DNA of 64,000 bases. Source: Pseudomonas iridis. GTDB taxonomy: Bacteria; Pseudomonadota; Gammaproteobacteria; Pseudomonadales; Pseudomonadaceae. A program made the translations under genes and the position numbers. The stretch is taken from contig NZ_JACXXO010000002.1 of the NCBI RefSeq assembly GCF_017980685.1, positions 248,001 through 312,000 of the forward strand. Reading direction: 5' to 3'. Below the pieces are notes generated by a model that was given only the letters and a program-made list of their open reading frames with translations, was not told the origin of the DNA and did no database searches. Shown piece by piece: positions 28,878-37,027 of this stretch; within the stretch, counting starts at the first letter, position 1; each line of letters starts with the position of its first letter.

Positions 28878-29732
28878 TCAGCCTCCCAACGGTGACGGGT
28901 GCGGGTGCATCACCGCTCGCTGACGTTCCTCCTGGAGGAATTTCATGATGATCGGTGCCACAGCTTCGGCACGGGTAATCAGGAACAGATGGCCGTCATC
29001 GATGATGTGCAACTGGGCGTTGGGAATTCGCCAGGCGAGCATGCGCATATTGACCAACGGGATCAGTGGATCGTCGTCGCCGGCCAGCACCAGCGTCGGT
29101 TGATTGATCTTGTGCAGCCAGTGAATGCTGGTCCAGCCAAGGCCGGCGAACAGTTGCCAGTAGTAACCGAGCTTGCCCGCCGAACGCACTTTCGCGGCAT
29201 GGCTGGCAGCCAGCGTCGGGTCGCGGCGAAACGAGCCGCCGTAGATCATCGGCGCGATGCGGATCACATGCGACGGCTGGATGTAGCGCCTGGGGCTGGC
29301 CATCATCCACAGCACCTTCGGTTTGCCCGGCACCATCACGGCACCGGCAGCGGTCGCCGCGAGCACCAGTTTCTTGCAGCGCTCGGGGTAGTCGTAGGCG
29401 AATTGCTGCGCGAGCGCGCCGCCCCACGACACGCCGATCACATTGACCTGACCGTAGTCGAGGTAATCGAGCATCCGCGACGTCAGTTTGGCCAGGCCAG
29501 GAAAACGGTATGGCCGATTGGGCGTCGAGGAGCCGCCGACACCGGGCACGTCGAAGGCGATCACTTCCAGATCCGGGTCCAGCGCCGCGACAAAAGGAAA
29601 CACCAGCTCCAGGTTGGCGCCAATGCCGTTGAAAATCAGCAAGGGCGTCAAGTGAGGCTTGCCGGGGCGTACCGCCGTGCGGAGGGTCTGGCCATCCAGC
29701 TCGACGGTACGGAATATGAACGGTTGCGGCAT
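28878..29732 (-). CDS. phaZ: Intracellular mcl-PHA depolymerase PhaZ
   Basis: 284 residues, alpha/beta-hydrolase fold. LLIFNGIGANLELVFPF carries the oxyanion loop, VIGVSWGGALAQQFA the Ser nucleophile, LAGDDDPLIPL the Asp, and IIDDGHLFLITRAEA the His. It breaks down stored PHA for carbon. Placement between the two synthases is the standard Pseudomonas arrangement and allows co-expression of synthesis and turnover. Confidence 0.96.
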   Translation of the reverse strand: MPQPFIFRTVELDGQTLRTAVRPGKPHLTPLLIFNGIGANLELVFPFVAALDPDLEVIAFDVPGVGGSSTPNRPYRFPGLAKLTSRMLDYLDYGQVNVIGVSWGGALAQQFAYDYPERCKKLVLAATAAGAVMVPGKPKVLWMMASPRRYIQPSHVIRIAPMIYGGSFRRDPTLAASHAAKVRSAGKLGYYWQLFAGLGWTSIHWLHKINQPTLVLAGDDDPLIPLVNMRMLAWRIPNAQLHIIDDGHLFLITRAEAVAPIIMKFLQEERQRAVMHPHPSPLGG

Positions 29733-29760
29733 GCGTCAGGCCCTTCGGGTTAGAGTGGAG

Positions 29761-29826
29761 CAGCTACAAGCCGCAAGCTTCAAGCAGAACTTGCTCAGCT
29801 TGCGGCTTGTAGCCTGTGGCTTGCCG
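29761..29826. repeat. AGCTTGCAGC-family inverted repeat
   Basis: Arms CAGCTACAAGCCGCAAGCTT and AGCTTGCGGCTTGTAGC form a strong hairpin between phaC1 and phaZ, ending at the phaC1 stop. A processing or attenuation role in the operon is possible. Confidence 0.75.
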
Positions 29827-31506
29827 CTATCTTTCATGTACGTAAGTGCCCGGCGATGCTTCGCCCGCCGGGTAAGCCTTGTTGCCCAGTTTGGTCGGGG
29901 CCTTTTTCAGGTTGCCCGCCCGCTCGGCCTGCCACGCCTGCCAATGCAGCCACCAGGAATCCGTGTGCTTGGTCGAGTTCTCTTGCCAGTCTTCGGCATT
30001 TGCGGCCATCTCTTCGCCGGTCATGTATCGGGATTTCGGGTTGCCCGGCGGGTTCAGAATGCTTTGGATATGGCCGCTGCTCGACAACACGAACTCCACT
30101 TTGCCACCAAACAATTGCGCCGACTTGTAGCAAGACTTCCACGGGGTGATGTGGTCATTGGTGCCGGCCAGCGAATAGATATCGGCGGTGACCTGCTTGA
30201 GGTCGATCGGTGTGCCGCACACTTCCAGTGCATTGGCACGAATCAGTGGATTGTTTTTGAACATCTCGATCAGGTCGCCGTGGAACGCTGCCGGCAACCG
30301 TGTGGTGTCGTTGTTCCAGAACAGGATGTCGAACACCGGCGGCTCGTTGCCGAGCAGGTAGTTATTGACCCAGTAGTTCCAGATCAGGTCGTTGGGGCGC
30401 ATCCACGCGAAGACCTTGGCCATGTCTTTGCCCTCGAGCACCCCGGCCTGATACGAATGGCGCTTGGCGGTCTCCAGGGTCTGTTCGTCGACGAACAGGG
30501 CGACGTCGCTGTCGAGCGTGGTGTCGAGCACGCTGACCAGCAGGGTCAGGGCATTGACCTTGTTCTGGCCGAGCGCCGCATAGTGGCCGAGCAGGGCGGT
30601 GCAGGTGATGCCGCCGGAGCAGGCGCCGAGCATGTTGATGTCTTTGCTGCCGGTGATCGCGGTGACCACGTCGACCGCCTCTTTCAGCGCATCAATGTAC
30701 GTCGACAGGCCCCACTCGCGCTGCGCCTTGGCCGGGTTGCGCCAGCTGACAATGAAGGTCTGTACGTTGTTGCGCAGGCAGAAACGCGCCAGGCTCTTGT
30801 CCGGGCTCAGGTCGAATACGTAAAACTTGTTGATCTGCGGCGGCACCACCAACAGTGGGCGCTCGTGGACTTGCTCGGTGATCGGGCGGTACTGGATCAG
30901 CTCCAGCACATCGTTGCGAAACACCACGGCGCCTTCAGTCACGCCCAGGCTCTTGCCGACCTCGAACGCGCCCATGTTGACCTGGCTCGGCATGCCGCCG
31001 TTGTGCACCAGATCCTTGGCCAGATGGGAGAGGCCGTCGAGCAGGCTTTTGCCACCGGTTTCGAAGAAGCGCTTGACCGCTGCGGGGTTGGCCGCGGTAT
31101 TCGTCGGGGCCATGGCCTCGGTCATCAGGTTGATGACGAAGTGGCCACGCGCGATGTCTTTGGGCGACAGGCTGCTGTCGTCGATCCAGGCATGGAGTTC
31201 CTTGCGCCACGCCAGATAGGTTTGCAGATAACGTTTGTAGAGCGGGTTCTGGCTCCACGCAGGATCAGCGAAGCGACGGTCATCGCCTGCCGGTTGCAGT
31301 TCGGATTTGCCAAACAGCACGTTTTTCAGTTCGAGGCCGAAATGAGTGACGTGCCTGACGCTATGGATCGGTTGTTTGATGGCCTGTTTGAGCACCATAC
31401 GAGCAGAGGCCAGCAGATCCTTTCCGCGCAGCCCAACGACGGGATTAAGCCCCAAGGTGTTTTCCGAGGCTTGGTACTTCAGGTCATCGTTATTCTTGTT
31501 ACTCAT
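29827..31506 (-). CDS. phaC1: Class II PHA synthase PhaC1
   Basis: 559 residues. The box LGACSGGITC holds the nucleophile Cys; Asp and His are in GTNDHITPWKSCYKS and LSSSGHIQSILNPP. The N-terminus MSNKNNDDLKYQASENTLGLNPVVGLRGKDLL is typical of PhaC1. It is the first gene of phaC1-phaZ-phaC2-phaD and makes mcl-PHA with PhaC2. A sigma-54-like promoter lies 126 bp upstream. The phaC1 upstream region to 31764 holds no other gene. Confidence 0.96.
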   Translation of the reverse strand: MSNKNNDDLKYQASENTLGLNPVVGLRGKDLLASARMVLKQAIKQPIHSVRHVTHFGLELKNVLFGKSELQPAGDDRRFADPAWSQNPLYKRYLQTYLAWRKELHAWIDDSSLSPKDIARGHFVINLMTEAMAPTNTAANPAAVKRFFETGGKSLLDGLSHLAKDLVHNGGMPSQVNMGAFEVGKSLGVTEGAVVFRNDVLELIQYRPITEQVHERPLLVVPPQINKFYVFDLSPDKSLARFCLRNNVQTFIVSWRNPAKAQREWGLSTYIDALKEAVDVVTAITGSKDINMLGACSGGITCTALLGHYAALGQNKVNALTLLVSVLDTTLDSDVALFVDEQTLETAKRHSYQAGVLEGKDMAKVFAWMRPNDLIWNYWVNNYLLGNEPPVFDILFWNNDTTRLPAAFHGDLIEMFKNNPLIRANALEVCGTPIDLKQVTADIYSLAGTNDHITPWKSCYKSAQLFGGKVEFVLSSSGHIQSILNPPGNPKSRYMTGEEMAANAEDWQENSTKHTDSWWLHWQAWQAERAGNLKKAPTKLGNKAYPAGEASPGTYVHER

Positions 31507-31631
31507 CTACGACGCTCCATTGTCCTGAGACGAGTACCCGGCTATCTGCTGTGCAGTTCCACAGCGATTGCCAGGTACTACTGCTCGGGTGACCGTTAAT
31601 TCTGCATAGCTGCTTTACAGTCGTAGAGCAC

Positions 31632-31647
31632 TGCAGGGAACTTGCCA
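31632..31647 (-). promoter_or_regulatory. Candidate sigma-54 promoter of the phaC1 operon
   Basis: On the minus strand the sequence reads TGGCAAG-TTCC-CTGCA, matching TGGCACG-N4-TTGCA with exact -24/-12 spacing (invariant GG and GC present). It lies 126 bp before the phaC1 ATG. RpoN-dependent phaC1 expression is known in some Pseudomonas strains, which fits. Confidence 0.65.
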
Positions 31648-31711
31648 GCTCCATTGGTTACCCGAGTTTAATTTTTTTCGCAAGCGGGCCGATCCTCGAC
31701 GCCACAGCGGA

Positions 31712-31740
31712 GCATTCAAACAGATGAAGTTAGAAAATGC
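31712..31740 (-). promoter_or_regulatory. Candidate operator upstream of phaC1
   Basis: A GCATT...AATGC inverted repeat (31712-31716 and 31736-31740) encloses TTTCTAACTTCATCT (31723-31737, minus strand), which resembles the motif before phaI. It lies upstream of the sigma-54-like site, where an activator such as PhaD could bind. Evidence is visual only. Confidence 0.3.
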
Positions 31741-31764
31741 CCTCTAAAGAGCAGGACCCTCGGA

Positions 31765-32136
31765 CTAGAGCATCAGCTTGACGATTGACTCGTCCGGATC
31801 ACGGGTTTTACCAGCGGCTTTGAGCTCGGCCAGATAATCGGCCCAGAGTGCGTCATGACGTCGCCCCAGCTCATAGAGATATTCCCAAGTGAACAAGCCA
31901 CTGTCGTGGCCGTCATCGAAGGTCAGTTTCAGTGCGTAGTGACCGGCCGGTTCCAGCTTGCTCAGACCGACGTTGAGCTTGCCGAATTGCAGGATCGGTT
32001 TGCCGTGGCCCTGGACCTCGGCGGAGGGGGAATGCACACGCAGAAATTCCGCGGGCAGGGTGAACTCCTCGCCGGACGCGTAGGTGAGCGTCAGGGTTTT
32101 CGAGGCTTTGTGAAGTTTGATGTCGGTAGGAATCAT
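31765..32136 (-). CDS. DUF971 (gamma-butyrobetaine hydroxylase-like N-terminal) protein
   Basis: A 123-residue single-domain protein, MIPTDIKLHKASKTLTLTYASGEEFTLPAEFLRVHSPSAEVQGHG, with LTFDDGHDSGLFTWEYLYELG near the end. This is the DUF971 fold found at the N-terminus of gamma-butyrobetaine hydroxylase and, alone, in many bacteria near hslUV. The ATG at 32134-32136 is preferred, with GAAGG 8 bases upstream, over a longer frame starting in repeat DNA. An iron-sulfur related role has been proposed for the family, but I cannot support it from this sequence. Confidence 0.85.
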   Translation of the reverse strand: MIPTDIKLHKASKTLTLTYASGEEFTLPAEFLRVHSPSAEVQGHGKPILQFGKLNVGLSKLEPAGHYALKLTFDDGHDSGLFTWEYLYELGRRHDALWADYLAELKAAGKTRDPDESIVKLML

Positions 32137-32149
32137 AGGGAAAGCCTTC

Positions 32150-32212
32150 AGCTGCAAGCTACAAGCGGCAAGCTTAACTCAGCTTGCCGCTCGCGGCTTG
32201 CAGCTTGCAGCT
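32150..32212. repeat. AGCTTGCAGC-family inverted repeat
   Basis: AGCTGCAAGCTACAAGCGGC...AGCTTGCCGC...GGCTTGCAGCTTGCAGCT fills the space between hslU and the DUF971 gene and would form a strong hairpin. It may serve as the transcriptional boundary or a processing site. Confidence 0.75.
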
Positions 32213-33550
32213 CTACAGAATGTAGCGGGACAGGTCTTCGTTCTGCGCCAATTCGCCGAGGTGGCTGTTGACGTATTCAGCGTCGATCAGGATCACCTTG
32301 TCATCGTGACTGCTGGCCAGATCGCCGGCACTGAACGACACCTCTTCCAGCAGGCGCTCGAGCAGTGTGTGCAGACGACGAGCACCGATGTTCTCGGTCT
32401 TCTCGTTGACCTGCCAGGCGATCTCGGCGATGCGCTTGATGCCTTCGGGCTGGAACTCGATGTTCAGGCCTTCGGTTTTCAGCAGCGCGCAGTATTGCTC
32501 GGTCAGCGAGGCATGCGGTTCGCTGAGGATGCGTTCGAAGTCTTCCGGGCTCAGGGCCTTGAGTTCGACGCGGATCGGCAGACGACCTTGCAGCTCCGGT
32601 ACCAGATCGCTCGGCTTGCTCAGGTGGAATGCGCCAGACGCGATGAACAGGATGTGGTCAGTCTTGACCATGCCCAGTTTGGTGTTGACGGTGCAGCCTT
32701 CAATCAGTGGCAGCAGGTCGCGCTGCACACCCTCGCGGGACACGTCGACGCCGCCGGAATTACCGCGCTTGGCCACTTTGTCGATCTCGTCGATGAACAC
32801 GATGCCGTGCTGCTCGACCGCTTCGAGGGCCTTGGCCTTCAACTCTTCTTCGTTGACCAGACGCCCGGCTTCTTCGTCGCGCACCAGTTTCAACGCTTCT
32901 TTGACCTTGAGCTTGCGCGACTTCTTCTTGCCCTTGCCCATGTTGGCAAACAGGCTTTGCAACTGGTTGGTCATCTCTTCCATGCCCGGGGGCGTGGCGA
33001 TCTCGATGCCGGCCACTTCGGCGACTTCGATCTCGATTTCCTTGTCGTCCAGCTGACCTTCGCGCAGACGCTTGCGGAACAGCTGACGCGTGTTGGAATC
33101 CTGACTCGTCGACTCATCGCTGTTGAAGCCCATGCGGGCCGGCGGCAGCAGTGCGTCGAGGATGCGATCTTCGGCAGCGTCCTCGGCGCGATGGCGAACG
33201 CGGGACATTTCCTGTTCGCGCAGCATCTTGATCGCAGCATCGGCCAGATCACGGATGATCGACTCGACGTCACGGCCAACATAGCCGACTTCGGTGAACT
33301 TGGTCGCTTCGACCTTGATGAACGGCGCGTTGGCCAGTTTCGCCAGACGACGGGCGATCTCGGTTTTACCGACACCGGTCGGGCCGATCATCAGGATGTT
33401 CTTCGGGGTCACTTCAACGCGCAGCTCTTCAGGCAGCTGCATGCGGCGCCAGCGGTTGCGCAGGGCAATCGCGACGGCGCGCTTGGCATCGTCCTGGCCG
33501 ATGATGTGGCGGTTGAGTTCGTGGACGATTTCGCGGGGAGTCATGGACAT
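32213..33550 (-). CDS. hslU: HslUV protease ATPase subunit HslU
   Basis: 445 residues, AAA+ unfoldase (Clp/Hsp100 type) that feeds proteins to HslV. Walker [25 protein letters not shown] pore loop, an I-domain with acidic/Lys-rich segments (about 110-245), Walker [14 protein letters not shown], sensor region [11 protein letters not shown], and the C-terminal LSRYIL that docks into HslV. It follows hslV by 48 bp in the same direction. Confidence 0.97.
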   Translation of the reverse strand: MSMTPREIVHELNRHIIGQDDAKRAVAIALRNRWRRMQLPEELRVEVTPKNILMIGPTGVGKTEIARRLAKLANAPFIKVEATKFTEVGYVGRDVESIIRDLADAAIKMLREQEMSRVRHRAEDAAEDRILDALLPPARMGFNSDESTSQDSNTRQLFRKRLREGQLDDKEIEIEVAEVAGIEIATPPGMEEMTNQLQSLFANMGKGKKKSRKLKVKEALKLVRDEEAGRLVNEEELKAKALEAVEQHGIVFIDEIDKVAKRGNSGGVDVSREGVQRDLLPLIEGCTVNTKLGMVKTDHILFIASGAFHLSKPSDLVPELQGRLPIRVELKALSPEDFERILSEPHASLTEQYCALLKTEGLNIEFQPEGIKRIAEIAWQVNEKTENIGARRLHTLLERLLEEVSFSAGDLASSHDDKVILIDAEYVNSHLGELAQNEDLSRYIL

Positions 33551-33598
33551 AATTTTTGGCGGTCCTCAAGCAGAAAAAAGCCGTGGCACAGGGCCGAG

Positions 33599-34135
33599 TC
33601 AGGCTTCTTCAGCGAGATCCTGCTCCTCAATAGTCTGAGTGTGGTTGGTGAATACACAGATGTCGGCGGCGATACCAAGTGCGGTTTCGACGATTTCGCG
33701 AGCCGACAGATCGGTCTTTTTCAGCAGCGCGCTGGCCGCAGCCTGGGCGTAACCGCCACCGGAGCCCATGGCGATCAGGCCGTTTTCCGGTTCGACCACG
33801 TCACCGTTGCCGGTGATGATCAGGGATGCATCCTTGTTGGCGACCGCGAGCATGGCTTCGAGGCGGCTGAGGGAACGGTCGGTGCGCCATTCTTTGGCGA
33901 GTTCGACAGCGGCGCGGATCAGGTGGCCCTGATGTTTCTCGAGCTGGCCTTCGAAGCGTTCAAACAGGGTGAAGGCGTCGGCGGTGGCGCCGGCAAAACC
34001 CGCGATGACCTGGCCGTGGTACAGGCGACGAACTTTCTTTGCGTTGCCTTTCATCACGGTGTTGCCGAGAGAAACCTGGCCGTCGCCGCCCATGACGACT
34101 TTGCCGTGGCGGCGGACTGAAACGATGGTGGTCAA
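33599..34135 (-). CDS. hslV: HslUV protease proteolytic subunit HslV
   Basis: 178 residues with a TTG start at 34133-34135. The choice is forced by chemistry: after Met removal the N-terminus must be the catalytic Thr, giving [28 protein letters not shown] sits 9 bases before that TTG, while an in-frame GTG 5 codons upstream has no SD and would bury the Thr. Active-site Lys (HGKVV) and the [15 protein letters not shown] segment are present. It forms the double-hexamer peptidase with HslU and leads the hslVU operon. Confidence 0.96.
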   Translation of the reverse strand: MTTIVSVRRHGKVVMGGDGQVSLGNTVMKGNAKKVRRLYHGQVIAGFAGATADAFTLFERFEGQLEKHQGHLIRAAVELAKEWRTDRSLSRLEAMLAVANKDASLIITGNGDVVEPENGLIAMGSGGGYAQAAASALLKKTDLSAREIVETALGIAADICVFTNHTQTIEEQDLAEEA

Positions 34136-34242
34136 GGGAAGAGTCTCCACGCAGCGGGGCGAAAATGCCTATGCCCATTCATATGGGGGTGGTGGAGAGG
34201 ATTTCAACCGGGGAGGGCGTGGAGGGACGAACGGCGACCCCC

Positions 34243-34324
34243 TGTAGGAGCTGCCGAAGGCTGCGATCTTTTGATCTTGATCTGAAACAAAATCAAAAGA
34301 TCGCAGCCTTCGGCAGCTCCTACA
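34243..34324. repeat. GTAGGAGCTGCC inverted repeat, 82 bp
   Basis: A nearly perfect palindromic pair with the arm GTAGGAGCTGCCGAAGGCTG and the inner ATCTTTTGAT, 18 bp or less of loop, between the hslV start and the SPOR gene end. Same family as 17885-17967. Confidence 0.9.
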
Positions 34325-34354
34325 GGGGATTTGTGGCGCCCGTGTGGGAGGAAA

Positions 34355-35050
34355 TCAGCGGCTCTGGCGTTGTTGTAACAACAGGTTGCTGAAGCCGCTG
34401 CCGGCCAGTTGTTTTTGCGCCGTGGTCAACTGCTCACGGTTGCTGAACGGGCCCACCAGTACGCGATACCAGGTCTCATCTTTCACCGTACCCGACTCAA
34501 CCGCCACCGCCTGGCCGAGCAAAATGATCTGCGCCCGAACCTTGTCCGCATCCGCCTCTTTGCGGAACGAACCGGCCTGGAGGAAGAATTTGGTCACCGG
34601 CGCTGCTTTCACCGGAGGTGCCGGCGGCGGGGTAATGCCCGCCAGTGCTGCCTGAGCCCGCGCAGTGTCGATTTTTGCGGCTTCCGCCGGGGTGACCGGT
34701 GTGGTCGGCACTTGAGGCGTCGGCAGGGTTTTCTCCGGTACGGCGTCCGCCGGCACGATCACTTCCGATTCCGGCAGCAGGGTGTAGAAGTCGTACTTCG
34801 GCTTCACCGGTTGCGTCGGGCTCGGCGGGGTCTTGTTGGCTTCGGCGATTTTCGCTTTCTGCTGTTGCTCGACCTTCTCGCGCTTGACCGTGTCGCTGCC
34901 TTTGCCAGGCTCCAGCTTCATCAGGAACACGATGAACGCACCGACCGTCAGGCCGATGGCCATCCACAGCCATCCCGGGATCGGCTGCTTCGCAGGCGCC
35001 TGGTAACGGCTGGCGCCACGTTTGGGGGCAGGTTTTTTCTTGGCAGCCAA
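34355..35050 (-). CDS. FtsN-like SPOR-domain membrane protein
   Basis: 231 residues, probable TTG start at 35048-35050 with GGAG 10 bases upstream; the next Met is inside the membrane helix. A basic cytoplasmic head (AAKKKPAPKRGASRYQ) precedes one helix (WLWMAIGLTVGAFIVFLM), then a Pro-rich periplasmic linker. A C-terminal SPOR domain (KFFLQAGSFRKEADADKVRAQIILLG...WYRVLVGPFSNREQLTTAQKQL) follows. SPOR domains bind denuded peptidoglycan at the septum. Position after argS matches the gene annotated as ftsN in some pseudomonads. It starts 1 bp past the argS stop. Confidence 0.88.
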   Translation of the reverse strand: MAAKKKPAPKRGASRYQAPAKQPIPGWLWMAIGLTVGAFIVFLMKLEPGKGSDTVKREKVEQQQKAKIAEANKTPPSPTQPVKPKYDFYTLLPESEVIVPADAVPEKTLPTPQVPTTPVTPAEAAKIDTARAQAALAGITPPPAPPVKAAPVTKFFLQAGSFRKEADADKVRAQIILLGQAVAVESGTVKDETWYRVLVGPFSNREQLTTAQKQLAGSGFSNLLLQQRQSR

Positions 35051-35051
35051 C

Positions 35052-36788
35052 TTACATACGCTCCAGAGTTTCCAGACCCAACAGCTCCAGGCCTTGCTTG
35101 AGGGTGCGACCGGTCAACGCGGCCAGACGCAGACGGCTCTGCATCTGGGCCGGGGTTTCGGCGGTGAGGATCGGGCAGTTCTCGTAGAAGCTCGAGAACA
35201 GGCCGGCGACGTCGTACAGGTAGGTGCAAAGAATGTGCGGCGTACCTTTATCGGACACGTTGTTCAGCACTTCGCCGAACTGCGCCAGCTTGGCTGCGAG
35301 CTCATGTTCGTGTGCCGCTTCGAGGACGATCTGGCCGTCGACTTCGCTGAAGTCCTTGCCCAGTTTGCGGAATACACCGGCCACACGGGTGTAGGCGTAC
35401 AGCAGGTATGGCGCGGTGTTGCCTTCGAAGTTGAGCATCAAATCGAAGTTGAAGCTGTAGTCGCTGGTGCGGTGTTTGGACAGGTCGGCGTATTTCACCG
35501 CACCGATGCCGACGACCTTGGCGATGTTGCGCAGCTCGTCTTCGGCAAGCTCCGGGTTCTTCTCCTTCACCAGGTTGTAGGCGCGGTCCTGAGCTTCGGT
35601 CAGCAGATCGATCAGCTTCACGGTGCCGCCGTCACGGGTCTTGAACGGACGGCCATCGGCGCCGTTCATGGTGCCGAAACCCATGTGCTCCATTTCCATC
35701 GGATGGGTCACGAAACCGGCCTTGCGTGCCACGGCAAACACTTGCTGGAAGTGCAGCGCCTGACGCTGATCGACGAAGTACAGCGCGCGGTCGGCTTTCA
35801 GTTTGCCGCTGCGATAGCGCACGGCTGCCAGGTCAGTGGTGGCGTACAGGTAGCCGCCGTCAGCCTTGACGATGATCACCGGCAGCGGGTCGCCGTCGGC
35901 GTTCTTGAACTCGTCGAGGAACACGCACTGGGCGCCGTTGCTCTCGACCAGCATGCCGGCCGCTTTCAGGTCGTTGACCACATTGATCAGGTCGTCGTTG
36001 TAGGCGCTTTCGCCCATCACGTCGGCCATGGTCAGTTTGACGTTGAGCAGTTCGTAGATCTTCTGGCAGTGCGACAGCGAGATGTCCTTGAACCTGGTCC
36101 ACAGCGCCAGGCACTCGGCGTCGCCGGCCTGCAACTTGACCACCAGGCCACGGGCGCGGTCGGCGAATTCGGTGGACTCGTCGAAACGCTGCTTGGCGGC
36201 GCGGTAGAAGTTTTCCAGATCCGACAGTTCGTCGCTGGTGATCGGGTTCTCTTGCAGATAGGCCATCAGCATGCCGAACTGGGTGCCCCAGTCGCCAACG
36301 TGGTTCTGACGGATCACTTCGTCGCCGAGGAATTCAAGTACGCGTGCCACGCCATCGCCAATGATGGTCGAGCGCAAGTGGCCGACGTGCATCTCTTTGG
36401 CCAGGTTCGGCGCAGACAGGTCGACCACGGTGCGCTGCGCAGGACCTGCCTTGCGCACGCCGACATGGGCGTCGGCCAGGGCAGCGTCGAGTCGCGAAGC
36501 CAGCGCCTGAGTGTTCTGGAAGAAGTTGATGAAGCCCGGGCCGGCGATTTCGGCCTTGGTGACGTTCTCGTCAGCCGGCAGCGCAGCGATGATTTTTTCC
36601 GCCAGATCGCGCGGCTTCATGCCCGCAGGCTTGGCCAGCATCATCGCGATGTTGCTGGCGAAGTCGCCGTGAGTCTTGTCACGAGCGTTCTCCACCTGAA
36701 TCGCCGGCGTCAGGCCTTCAGGCAACACACCTTCGTTGACGAGTTGGGTGAGGGCTTGTTGGATCAGCTGGCGAATGGTGTCTTTCAT
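35052..36788 (-). CDS. argS: Arginyl-tRNA synthetase
   Basis: 578 residues, class [17 protein letters not shown] opens the Add-1 tRNA-binding domain. The HIGH motif is [22 protein letters not shown] lies before it, and the C-terminal anticodon domain ends [26 protein letters not shown]. The canonical KMSK is absent, as is usual for ArgRS. The ATG at 36786-36788 is chosen over a longer frame that runs into a REPIN. Confidence 0.97.
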   Translation of the reverse strand: MKDTIRQLIQQALTQLVNEGVLPEGLTPAIQVENARDKTHGDFASNIAMMLAKPAGMKPRDLAEKIIAALPADENVTKAEIAGPGFINFFQNTQALASRLDAALADAHVGVRKAGPAQRTVVDLSAPNLAKEMHVGHLRSTIIGDGVARVLEFLGDEVIRQNHVGDWGTQFGMLMAYLQENPITSDELSDLENFYRAAKQRFDESTEFADRARGLVVKLQAGDAECLALWTRFKDISLSHCQKIYELLNVKLTMADVMGESAYNDDLINVVNDLKAAGMLVESNGAQCVFLDEFKNADGDPLPVIIVKADGGYLYATTDLAAVRYRSGKLKADRALYFVDQRQALHFQQVFAVARKAGFVTHPMEMEHMGFGTMNGADGRPFKTRDGGTVKLIDLLTEAQDRAYNLVKEKNPELAEDELRNIAKVVGIGAVKYADLSKHRTSDYSFNFDLMLNFEGNTAPYLLYAYTRVAGVFRKLGKDFSEVDGQIVLEAAHEHELAAKLAQFGEVLNNVSDKGTPHILCTYLYDVAGLFSSFYENCPILTAETPAQMQSRLRLAALTGRTLKQGLELLGLETLERM

Positions 36789-36921
36789 GGTCTTCTCTTT
36801 CGACCGCAAGCGCGGCGGCGCATCGATGCGCGGGTGGAAAAACTGGGCATTATCCGTTGCGAAGACGGGCTTGCCAACCTTAGCAGGCAGCTTATGGATA
36901 TGTGGTGACAAATAGACCGCT

Positions 36922-37014
36922 TTCGCGAGCAGGCTCGCTCCCACATTGGATCTGCGGCGTTGATACATTATGTGTCTGGCATCAATCCCTCGTAGGAGCG
37001 AGCCTGCTCGCGAA
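36922..37014. repeat. REPIN, GTGGGAGCGAGCC family, 93 bp
   Basis: Palindromes at 36922-36945 and about 36992-37014; the second has GTAGGAGCG in place of GTGGGAGCG. It lies between priA (ending 37028) and the argS start. Confidence 0.85.
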
Positions 37015-37027
37015 GGCGATCTTCAGG

